Under the pieces are notes generated by a model. That model was not told the origin of the DNA. It ran no database searches and saw nothing but the letters and a program-made list of their open reading frames with translations. 64,000 nt of DNA from positions 21,846,520 through 21,910,519 of the forward strand of contig JABBOT010000005.1 of assembly GCA_016165875.1 (NCBI GenBank), read 5' to 3'. This document shows positions 37,501 through 48,063 of the stretch, piece after piece; position 1 is the first letter of the stretch, and each line of letters opens with the position of its first letter. The stretch comes from Acanthopleura granulata. Its lineage: Eukaryota; Mollusca; Polyplacophora; Chitonida; Chitonidae. The position numbers and the translations under genes are program-made.

Positions 37501-40500
37501 GACCAGTTATAGATACTGGTTTGAGTGAGACTTGAACTCTGAACTTTTATGTTTCATGAGATAATTATCTCATGTTTAAGTTCTGTAAATGAATTGAAAT
37601 TTAGCTCCCAAAAGTGCACCTTTAAAGGGCAAATAAATGTCAAAGAATATTATTTCTGGAGCGGAAACCTACAAGCAAACCTTACAATCCACAGAACTCC
37701 AGGAATCTGGATTAACAAGCAATTTGATTGTGAACAAAATTTTACGTCATTTAAGGTAGTTCATTTATTTTCACAACCATGATTTAATTAACATGTGCCA
37801 TGGACTGACCTGTGAAGGGGAACTTGATCGTTTGTCACTACTCTTCTTCTTGTCCTTCTTCTCCTCCACCCTGGGCAGCCACCTGTAGGGATTCCTGACT
37901 GGCTGCTCCGATGAGCTGAACAAAACAGGAAAAGAGACAACTAAGCCTCGGTTAGGTCACCATAACATATAACCTCAATCTCATCACCAAACCAGCCTTT
38001 AGGACAAGGAATTTGTACATTCCCCTGCTGTCACTATTCGAGGCCTTAACTGGTGATAATGACGTGGCCATTTGTGCAGTTGTTAGATGAAGGCAAATTG
38101 TTTTCCATCAACATTGTGTGCATATCTGTATGTCACATATGAGAAAGTTCGTCAGTACCTATCCAAAGGTTGGTGGTTTAAGCCTGTGCACTCCGGTTTC
38201 CTCCATACGTAATACTGACGAACCATCATCACAAAAGTGAAAAATTCGTGAGTATGGCATATTAAATCAACTGAATTCAACATCTCAAATCTTACTTAAT
38301 CTATAAATGGTAGCATTTCATTTTTATTATAAATCATCTGACAAATCCAATAGTTTCCTCACTGGACTAAAGAGCATCTCTATCTCTTCATAAAAACTGT
38401 TTGATTCTTAGAGTGAGACAACCACATTTAAAGTTGACAACCACACTATTGTGCTTTTTCATGCATACATACATTGTACTCGAGAATTTTTCAATCATAT
38501 AGTGGAAGTCATTTTTTTGACTGGAGGAATTCTTTTATACATGTATCTGCATGGACAAATATTTTTAAAGACGACCACATTCCAGGTGTTAATCTCTGTT
38601 GGACAATTAAGGCTGCCTGTATGATAATATACATGTACCAGGGCCCCCTTTCACGAAACTTCATCAGTTCAGTAAAGTCTGTAGTTTTTAGTCTCACATG
38701 GAGTGTTTCTTGAAAAACATATATCAAAAATTGCATAAATATGGTATTATGTTGCTTTGGCAAAAAAAAAACAATGGCATTTGCATGTTATTTTTTCCAC
38801 GGACTTCAAATCCATGACTAACCATGCATCTAAACCACAAGCTCCTGTTTTGTCCACTTTTTGTGTCACTTTGACTCATTGCTACATGTGCTATCACCTT
38901 CAACTTACTCAACCTCTGATGCGATTCTTTCCCTGGAGGTTGTTTTCTCTCCGTCTGTTTTACTGTCATGGTCCAGGTCTTCCTCATCATCATCCTCATC
39001 TTCCTCAATAGAGCCATCGTCAGAAGCCAGATTCATTTCTGGGTCCAGTATCTCCACCACTTCCTCAAACAACTGTAACACATACAATGAAATCACACAT
39101 CTGTAAAATGTGCTGAAGAGAATGGTTTAGGTCTGTAACAAGTACATCTGGAAACTCACTGATAAGTTTTCACATATATGATGGTGGCTGGTTTTGGAGT
39201 AAGGCCCTAGTTAGAATGTTGTGGCTTCTTTTTCTAGATTGGTGTGTTAAGTTTCATGATAAAATTCATAACTAGTTTATCACATTAAGTGGGGATGTTG
39301 AGTGTGTTTTTTTCATCACATACTTTAACATGGTCATTGTTAGATTATAACTGGGTTAAAATCTGAGGAGTTATGATAGATTTAAAGTGGAATTAAATAT
39401 GACTGTGTAGTTTATGTAGTCAGAAAAGTATATATGCTAGGTTTCTTAAGCTTGGCATACTTTTAGAGTATATGTAAACATTTAAGTAGGGGTGATTTGT
39501 TATTCTGTGCAACTTTTAGGTTTAGTTTAAATGTAGTTTTTCTTGGTTATTTAAAGTGCAAATGTAGCTTAATTAGTGTCCTGTTAAGACTTTGAGCAGG
39601 TGGTCACCCAGCTGCTCTCTCTCTCAGGTCCTCACTGTGCCTATAAAAACCAGCCATAATGATCATGGGACAGATATAGTTAGAGTTACAGAGTGACAGA
39701 CATGGTCTTAAGGGGACAGTCAAACAGTATACAGCACTATGTCTCCAGTACCATGAGAGCAAAAAGATGTCTCCACTTCTGTGTTGTGTTCCTTCTAGCC
39801 AGCCTACCAAGCCAGCCTCCCTACAGCTTAGATAACCAGCGACTAACAACATCACTACTACCCGCACAGTTACAGTTTTATGGGTGGCAGAAGCTACAAT
39901 GCCCAGGGTAAACCACAGACCTTTGGCAACTTATAAAGAATTTTCCATGTGTGACATAAAGACTATTTCTTTACTGGTGGGGGGCCTCTCAGGCCGAAGA
40001 GGTTAGTGTGCTAACAGATCGTAATGATCCAGGTGCCTACTACCAACGCAAACCCTGTTAGCCGTACGTGGAAAGGTCAGCCAGCAACCTGTGGATGGTC
40101 CTGGGTTTCCCCAACCATAATGCTGGCAGCTGTCATATAAGTGAAATGTTATTGAAAATGGCTTAAAAATAAAATAAATAAATAAATAAACACATTTACT
40201 GCTGTTTTATTTCACTCAAAAATAGTTCACTTTTACAATGGCAGGTGGCATTGTGGTGGGAGGAAACCAGGTCAAGTCTTCAACAAACGCAATGCAAGCA
40301 GCCCTGTTTGATCGTTATATGAGAAGACTAGGCTGGCTCTGAGCTCCATGTATACATATATCTATATTCAGCCTGCCCTGTTATGTGAGGATCTGTTAAA
40401 CTTACGTCCGGAGGGATGCATTCTTCAAGATGAGGGTATAGAGCAAGTGGATGCTGACTTAACCCATACTCTATTTCGTCTATATGGTCTCGCCGTTGCT

Positions 40501-41797
40501 GCTGGAGAGGCGTGCATCGTGAATAGCAAATCTGTTCTTTGGTGTAACGACCCCGAGCTGCCTGACGCTTGACAGAGGTCAACTTTTCACTGCTGCCAGT
40601 TATGTTGGGTGAAATGCCCTTTGATCTCTGTAAAAATTACAAGAAAGTATTTTTCTTAAAAATCTGAAAATATACAAAAGAACATTACTAGTTAAATATG
40701 TAAAGAAAATGAGACATTTATATCTCGTATATGAAACCACAGCATGCAACATGATTCACACAGTGCAATGAAAGACAAAAAAGTCCTAATTCACTGCAAT
40801 GTCCCCTGTTATGAGACTAAATTCCTCCTGTACTTCATTAGTAAGATCCTGTGATGAAAGCCACCCAAATTGCAATTTCACAGATTGACAAGATTTTTCT
40901 CAGTAAGTTTGCAGACAAGACTATACAACTAATTATCTATTGGCATATCATCTACAGCGAATAAAATTAACCTGTATTTGTTTACACACCATAAAATACA
41001 GTACTAATAAGGTTAAAAGTGCTCAAACACTCTTGGGAAACATACCCACCTCTACAAGAAACCCATCATCTACTGGGGGAGGAAGACCGTCTCTGAAGTC
41101 ATCTAAACCATCTTTCAAAAATGTCCATGTTTTAGCGGATAAAGATTTGCACGTATCTGTGGGCTTCAGTGACTTTATATACTTTGTTCTTAGTCGTTCC
41201 CTGTACCTGTAACACAACAACTACATTTAAACTGACTTACTGTAATAAATGATGAGTTATCAAATGTCTTAGTTGTGAACATGATTTCTCAATACCAATC
41301 CATTTCTGAAAAACATCTAATATTAACAGTTCACCTCAGTAAAGTACACTATTCACAATAATAACTTACTATGCACTAACTATAGTCCAGTTCTCGCTAG
41401 TTTCCCGGGGGCTTTAAACTTTAAACGTTGGTTTGCCTTATGGGTGAACAATTACAGTAAATCGTATAAAATTTATATTTGCACCATACTCGTTTTCCCA
41501 TCATGGCAAAAATTTAAATTCTATCACTCAGATAAATTCAAAACATTACTAACAAAGCTAATTTTGTTTCCTTTCTGCATGACCATGTATGACAATAATG
41601 AGATCCATTCTTGAACCTCGGATGATCTACAGAACAAAGAACCAACAGTTCATCACAACTATTGGGTTTTGGTTTTCTGCGCCAGCTGACCCTCTGCTGC
41701 TAGCTGTTGCATTCAAATTGACTCACCATGGCTGTTCTTGGATCTTCTTGTCAGTGACAGTCGGAACAGTGTTAAGACTGTACTTTTGTTCAGCCAT
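34570..41797 (-). CDS. FAM47E: FAM47E-like protein
   Basis: Nine minus-strand exons join in phase to 446 residues: 41727-41797, 41050-41206, 40406-40627, 38909-39072, 37810-37915, 36567-36821, 35717-35881, 35055-35132 and 34570-34692. Family landmarks appear in the expected order. WTFLKDGLDDFRDGLPPP (about 52-69) matches the N-terminal FAM47 block. HPLALYPHLEECIPPD then LFEEVVEILDPEM (about 135-163) matches the MYPNL/LDPE block. FHYGAWYLPPKTWEKR with DPLRDPKEM (about 338-365) is the GAWYL signature. SKAFMDFMDKKGTRKP (about 390-405) precedes a basic C-terminal helix. An acidic run (EEDEDDDEED) follows residue 170, and a Lys-rich stretch is near 222. Human FAM47E has been described as chromatin-associated and PRMT5-binding; the role in invertebrates is unknown. 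No catalytic motif is visible. Confidence 0.82.
35895..36012. repeat. Minisatellite beside FAM47E exon 7
   Basis: Three to four diverged copies of a 41-44-bp unit (CCTGAGTGAAATACCACAAG type followed by CACTGGAC and CACAGAGG) lie just outside the 5' edge of the exon at 35717-35881. They are therefore in the intron next to its splice acceptor. Confidence 0.7.
38148..38275 (+). mobile_element. Fragment of a second SINE family
   Basis: The body CAAAGGTTGGTGGTTTAAGC, CACTCCGGTTTCCTCC and TAATACTGACG is followed by GTGAAAAATTCGTGAGTATG. It resembles 7440-7562 and shares the tail logic of the major SINE. Confidence 0.5.
39978..40190 (+). mobile_element. SINE in a FAM47E intron
   Basis: The copy has a head (GGCCGAAGAGGTTAGTGTGC), a body (CAGCCAGCAACCTGTGGATG, ATAATGCTGGCAGCTGTCAT) and a tail in AAATAAATAAATAAA. 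The B-box region is degraded. It lies between the exons at 38909 and 40406, on the strand opposite to the gene. Confidence 0.8.
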
Positions 41798-42185
41798 ACC
41801 ATTGACGATATAACTGACATTTATTAACAAAAAAGCGTTATGTTGTCTTGTACATAGCACTACACACTGCTACCGACGGCCATTTGTTTACATCCACCGC
41901 CTACTAACTCCTTCGAATGCGCCCAACATTAATAAGTCCGCTGTTGACAGTTTGAAATTTTCTGTTACTTCAGGTATTTTCATTAAGTTACTTAAGGTAT
42001 TTTCATTGACTTATTCTTGTAAATTCATTTACTTTGCAAATAATTATGGCGTAAATGTTTATGAAGAAAACAGAGAGGCGCAAAAACAGTAAATGATGTA
42101 AACAAGACGCGGAATGATTGTGTTGGCCTGGAAACAGTTTTAGAGCTCTTTCGTATTGAAGGCGTGAATGTAGTTTCTGTAGAAG
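41798..42185. promoter_or_regulatory. Head-to-head promoter of FAM47E-like and PUB genes
   Basis: The two start codons point away from each other with 388 bases between, so this must contain both promoters and both 5' leaders. CGGCCATTTG near 41876 and AAGATGGCGTC at the PUB start resemble YY1 sites. A tandem pair of TTACTT(C/A)AGGTATTTTCATT lies at about 41967-42010. No TATA box is obvious. Confidence 0.65.
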
Positions 42186-45100
42186 ATGGCGTCTGCTGCG
42201 ACGACAGCTGACTTCACTGTAAGTTAATTGTCAATAAATGGTGATATATTTACCGTGTAGATGAGTTTAAACGGGATAATAATTTTTCAGAATTTCAAAT
42301 ATATATACTTGTTTTTGTATAGTGATTCGGAACGGCCTGATGTGTGTGTATCGTGGCGAAAAGACATGCGAGGAAAGCCTTCTACAGAGTTCTAGAAAGA
42401 AAGGAAAAGTGCGTTGTCACTTCAACTTGGAAAGATGTCCATAAGCATATAGAATGGTTTTTTGTGCCCTGGTTAAGACTGAGCCATATTTTCCAGATGT
42501 CGATCGTGTGATGGATATAGCACACTCTATGCCCACTCATTCTTTTTTTTTTTTTTTTTTTTTTTTTGAGTTCATTGCAATTAATACTTACTTGACAGGG
42601 CCTGGTTTCATGAAGCATATTTAATGGCTAATAGCACTTAGCTATGTGCATTTCCTATCTCTACATCATACGTTGTCATGGCAGTTATGGGAATACTTAG
42701 CTAAGTGCGCTTCATGAAACTGGGTCCAGAGTTTTACTTTTAGGTTTTCAATACCAGTGGACATCATTTCAAAATTTCAGCATGTCAGTACTTAACTGAT
42801 ATGTAATCATCTGAACTCCCTAGAGCACTGTCATGTGTGTGCGTGATATATAAATGGGGCAGGCAGAGATTTAGCCAGATTTTTCTTTTTCTAGTTTCTT
42901 TATCTCTCACATTGTTAATGTTTTCAGAATAACGAGTCTGGAAGACACTGAAACACCCTCAAAACTAAATTTATCAGACTGCACTGTAAACAGTTAACTT
43001 CTTTGGAAGCTTACTGTTGTAAAGAAACGCTTTTATAATGTGCATGAGTGAATTAGTACTGAAAGTGAAGTGGTGTTCAACTCAAACATGCTAAAGCAAA
43101 CATGGAACTGAACTACTGTATGAGGTATGGCTACATGTGTGGTACTGTAAATGCCCTACCGATTAGGTGATGGAGCCTCAGAGTAAGGCCTAGTGAGGGG
43201 AGTAAGGTGTGGCTCATGCAGCAGTGAATATCCAACAAGAAACAATTAGGCTGCTTTCAGATGGGATGGGGGGATATCTTGCATAGAGCACGAATTAGCA
43301 ACACATGTAAGCAGTGGTGTATCTCTACAGTATGTGTTGTCATGACAGTTACGTTTGACATAACTTACACCCTTTTCGTAAGATGGCCCCAGAGCAAGAT
43401 ATCGCTTTATTGCAAACAGGCATTGTTAATGACCAGTAGACTCTTAAGTTTCTTCTGTAATCTTCAGCCAAGGATCAGTGTCAAAAGAGCGACAATTCCA
43501 TCGGCTCCCACTCTGTGGCTCTGTCCATCAGCATACCATATGAGCTACGGTGTTATATCAGAGTTCATACCCTATTGGAAGTGAAGAATGTTCATAAGGT
43601 TGACCATTGCAGTAGTAGCAGCTACTAAGTTTGATACAGTGAAATGAAATTGTCTACCTTAGGTAGAGGCAATGTAAATTTAAAACGAGTGTTACACCAT
43701 TACTTTGTGCCTAAAGTGATCAGCTTTAGATTCACGATTGTGTAATTTTTAGGAAGTCGGTGGGGTTTCAGAAACTTTAGAGGCATGTCTGACGCTGATG
43801 AAAGAAGAAGGTGGTGGTGACGCTTTCAGCAGTACAGTTAATACTTTATATAAAATTTTCAGGTGAGTTTATTCATTAATCTCTCTAACTGCTCTTTGGT
43901 ATTGCTCTTCATGATTTAAATGATATTTTAGGAGTTACTTGGATTCTCTTGTAAGCCAAGTTTTTTTCAGTAAATTTGGTAATTATTAATTGGGTATTTG
44001 CTAAATAATGTTTTATTAATGTTTTTTGACATGACAATGGTTGATTTTTTTATATTATCATTTATATGTATTATTACTGGAAATCTTGTAGTTTTTACGG
44101 TTTGAAAATTATTGTTTACAGAGGAATAGTTCTTTGAATTAAAGCCTATTACTAGTGGCTCGGAAGTCCTCCTCACCACTCATATTGCATTGTTTACCTT
44201 TTTTAGCAATGCATTTAACAGTCCAAAGGAGGAAAAATACAGGAGACTGAAGAAAAGCAATAAAACATTCCATGACAAAGTGTGGCAGTATGATGGTGCT
44301 CAGCAGTTCATGTTGGCTGTGGGTTGCATCGAAGTAAGTGCCTGCAAATTTCTTTTTGTGGAGAAACTAAATTCTTTTATAAAATAACAGGTCCATATTT
44401 TATGACAGAAGTAAAAGACTTCATTGAAAATGTGTTTGTTGGGTGTAATCGGATAGAAGTTATAGGAGTTTTTGGGCTAAAGATTTAATCTCATTAAAAC
44501 CCCTATCTTTATCAGTAGCCAGAAGAAAAGTATTAAAAACATGTCTATGAGTGTATATTTTTATTAAGATCAGTATTAAGTACTTGTAAGATTTTTTCAA
44601 GTTTGAAAAAGTGTCTTTTAATATTAAAATGTTTTTCAATGTTTTTTGTCTGTAAGGTGGAAGATAGTGTGCTTTTGCCAAGTGATGCGGATTTATCATC
44701 AGCTCTTTGCCTATTACGGCAATACCACAGGTAAGTGACCTGTGAGTTGTCTCATGTAAGTCAAAGATGAGTTACCGATCTTACCACTGTACCGCAGGTG
44801 GCTACCTCTGTTCAACTGTCCTTGTCACATATAGTGGTGGCACACCCCCACAGGGAAGTAACCTCACTAACCTCACAGTCATTTTACTTATACAGTCACA
44901 GTCAGTCTTGTGTTGCATTGTGATGTAGATGTAATAGCTGTTTACAAATTGTTTACAAATTGTCACTTTTAGAAATATAAGGCCACCTTAAAAATAAGTT
45001 TGTTGAGCATAACCCAACCGACCATTCAACAAAAGCCCGACTCAGACTTTTGTTGTTGTTTTTTTTATTTTTCTCACCATGTTAATTTCTTTAAAATCCC

Positions 45101-47867
45101 CACCTTTTTCATGAGCCAAAATAAAAAAAAAAGGATCCACTGTCAATCAATCCTATTTTCTCACATAGGGTAGGGTTACGCCCAACAAACAGCTTTTTGA
45201 GGATGGCCTAAGTTATCTTCATTAGATGTATCATTAAAGCAGCTAACAAGGAAAAGTTAACCAAGTTTAGGCTTTCACTTGAGAGAAAATGGCTAAACAT
45301 CCATAGACTACTTATTTAAATGAAGATTTGATGTTAATTTATTTATTGGGTTTTTGTTGTGTTTTTTTCAGGCAACAGTCTCAACCTCCCGTAGAAAACC
45401 ACTCAGCGATGTCCCCAGAAGAGGTATGGCAACTGTCCATAAATAATAATACAAATAAAATGTAATGCTTTGTAAAACCAATCATCTGTCTTGTTTCAAA
45501 TTTTTTGCAAAGAAAGTGTTAAAAAGCATGTGTTTAATTTTACATCACTTGTAGAGACTGGACACTCAGATAACAGTTTTGGTTACAATGAAAGCTGCAA
45601 ATGTTAAAAATAGTCAACATTCTGAATATGTTCTATTTAACCACACATTTACCTGTTTGGTAATATATAGAAAGCAAAGGCCCAACACCTTGAAAAAGAG
45701 AGACAGAAGCACCTTGAAGAGATGAGAAGGATGAAGGAAGAAAGGAAAAGAATTTCAGATCAGGTTGGTGTCAGTTTTCTTATTACAATGATCTGCCAAT
45801 CTGGCTCATAAGTAAATGTTGATCTAGTTACCACTTGATAACGATGTTAGTATCTACATTGAAACGTCGTGTTAATAAACCAAGACGTTGTATATCCATA
45901 AGAAAAACATGTTCTAGTGTACATCCATCCCAACTTCTAAATGCCACTTAAACAAGTTAAATGTTGATCTGTTGAGTCTTGCAGAAAAGATAAACCAAAC
46001 AGTGCTCAAAATCATTTTCTGTGTTAATAAGGGTGTGAATGTACCAGTCATCGAAAAGTCTTTGCTCTACAAACTTCTGTTGTTATAAGGCCCATGTGCA
46101 GTGGAAAACATGTGCTGGTTTAATTTTATGTAGCCATGCGTGGCTCGTGCAGAATTACTTACTGTTCTATTGTATGCATGTGCGAGAACTGTCGTTTGGT
46201 CTTAAGTTCTGCCTATACCATTGTAGTGAATGACAGATATGAAAGTATTGTTATATGTAATTAATTTTGACCTTCCTGACAGATTAGTGTTGGTTTTGTG
46301 TGATGTAGTAGATTTCAGGCAGGGGCTCGGTCACTTTTTCATTGGCACAGATTATTTGTTTTTTTTTACTGTAAATATCACATGTAGTGACCTCTGTACA
46401 GATTACTGGTTACTTTTTCAGCAAATTATATGTCAATGAAGTTTTTACAGTTTACACAAACTTTGTATTGTTTGCAGATAAAGGCAGATAGAAAAGAAAT
46501 TGGCACAAGAGAAACAAAAGCTTCCGTAAGTATACAGATATACAAATAGGTTCGAAACTGAGGTGAGAGGAGATTATGTAAACCTTCATGGTCTGCATCC
46601 TCAGGGTGGAAATCTTGAGGAAATCTGAATGATGCTTCATCTTGCTCTTTTGTCTCTGATATAAAGTTGTCATTAACTGGGAATAATTTGTTGGGGAGAT
46701 TGATGATTCAGATTTATAGAAAGACAAAATCAGTTCTGAAAAATATGTTGATAATTGGTATGAGAGAGTACTGAAGCTGTAATTAAGGTTGGAAAGTCAA
46801 GGTTTAGCTGTATTGTTTTATGGTGTGTCCTGTCAGTTCACCATGTACCAGTAATATCATTTTCATGTCAATTTTCAGCGAGCAAGAAACGTGACAAAAG
46901 GTGCCAACATCAAAAGATTTGAAGATATTGGAGTGGATCTTAACAAGGTATGAATGGTGAATATTTACTTATGCTGATTAAAAATGTCTTGAGAAGCATG
47001 TACCACAGTCATGTTGTTTGAAGTCAGGGAAGTAAAAATGCACTGTAAGTGTTTTTTTCATTTCAACATGGCAAGTGATTTCTCTAGAGTAATCTGTGAT
47101 GATTTGGAAAAACTGGAGGGGTGGGGTGACATCGCTTTCAACATTATTTTGAGTCATATCACAACACTTCTGGTGTAGCAGGCCTGTTCTAATGGTATAC
47201 ATTTGCTGTGTTCCCTCATGGGAATGGGAGTGGAGGTTTGTGATACCTCTATTTTTTGACGAGTAACAGGACATTATTCCAACAAAATATCTTAACAAAA
47301 TTCCCACAAAGCAGGAAACTGACCACTCAGATGAGAAGTCCATTATAATATGAAATGAAATCTGTAATTTCATTTTTGGCACCTTCTCTCCAGATAAAAA
47401 TTTCCCATATTTAAACACACATGCTTTCCTCTAGAGAACTGGAGAGAGTTCTGAGCATTACCAGAGGCACTAAACATGCTACCCTATCCTGTCCGAGTAT
47501 ACTGACACCAACTTACCATCACCAGTTTGACCAGGGGTGCGTTCCATTCATCGATCTGACCACTGCTGGTGGTAGATTTTTTGCCCACAGAAGTTCTTGA
47601 AGTCACATATCAAGGCGCGTGAGCAAAGATACTACAAAACATGCCACAGACCCCACCAACTCCAAGACTTGGTGGTGGTTGTAGCGCAACTACCTCCTCC
47701 AGTGGCCGCCGGGGAACGCAAAAAAATGGAATGCACCCCAGTATTCACATAGAAAACAGCATCTCTTAACTGGCAGTGTACGCGTAGTACTCAGCTGAAG
47801 TGGACATGGATGTGTATGTAGGAATCCTGAGAGATTTGTTTCTTCTGTCCCACAGGGCGGCGGATGA
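42186..47867 (+). CDS. Small PUB-domain protein with C-terminal charged helix
   Basis: Nine exons join in phase to 205 residues: 42186-42218, 43753-43862, 44207-44333, 44657-44730, 45372-45423, 45671-45763, 46478-46525, 46879-46947 and 47856-47867. Residues about 15-112 form a PUB (PUG) domain, with KYRRLKKSNKTFHDKV and GAQQFMLAVGCIE as the core, as in peptide:N-glycanase (NGLY1) and UBXN6. PUB domains bind the C-terminal tail of the AAA ATPase p97/VCP. Residues about 133-180 are a long charged helix (HLEKERQKHLEEMRRMKEER). The end is RFEDIGVDLNK plus GGG, the last residues coming from a four-codon exon, GGCGGCGGATGA. There is no transglutaminase-like core of NGLY1 and no UBX domain, so it is neither of those proteins. 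A p97 adaptor role is inference. The final short exon is supported by a good acceptor (TTCTGTCCCACAG). Confidence 0.75.
42541..42567. repeat. Poly-T tract
   Basis: A run of about 25 T lies in intron 1 of the PUB gene. It may be the poly-A tail of a retroposon on the minus strand, or a simple repeat. Confidence 0.8.
42597..42727. mobile_element. Fold-back MITE (TTTCATGAAGC family)
   Basis: The left end GGCCTGGTTTCATGAAGC pairs with the right end GCTTCATGAAACTGGGTCC. The inner arms (CACTTAGCTATGTGC and ACTTAGCTAAGTGCG) also resemble each other's complements. It lies in intron 1 of the PUB gene and is the best-preserved copy of the family. Confidence 0.85.
47532..47742. mobile_element. Short element with GGGGTGCGTTCCATT termini (MITE)
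   Basis: The left end CAGGGGTGCGTTCCATTCAT is the inverted complement of the right end AATGGAATGCACCCCAG, with one or two mismatches. It is 211 bp, non-coding, and sits in the last intron of the PUB gene, about 115 bp before its final exon. The CAGGGGTGC-type ends suggest a hAT-related MITE, but target duplications are not clear. Confidence 0.6.
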
Positions 47868-47933
47868 GGTTAGCATGGCCTCGATGAAAGTCCAGGAGAC
47901 TTGGACTGGAGGCACACAGAAGAACATAGCGTG

Positions 47934-48063
47934 GGACTGGTTTCACGAAGCATACTTGGCAAAGTAAGCCCTTGAGTACCGTGATAGAGTATATGTTGAA
48001 AAGGATGATGTGCATTAGCTAAGGGCTACTTAACACTATGTACACTTCATGAAACGGACCCTT
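47934..48063. mobile_element. Fold-back MITE (TTTCATGAAGC family)
   Basis: The left end GGGACTGGTTTCACGAAGC and the right end CACTTCATGAAACGGACCC are inverted complements. The inner part is diverged. It lies just downstream of the PUB gene stop codon and is probably within its 3' untranslated region. Confidence 0.75.

Noticed and set aside
38640..38730. Possible further copy of the fold-back families (GGGCCCCCTTTCACGAAAC)
   Set aside because: Only one end is recognisable; the opposite end is not a convincing inverted match.
42186..47867. Interpretation of the PUB gene as peptide:N-glycanase (NGLY1)
   Set aside because: Only the PUB domain matches. The catalytic transglutaminase core and PAW domain are absent and the gene ends with an in-frame stop after RFEDIGVDLNK.
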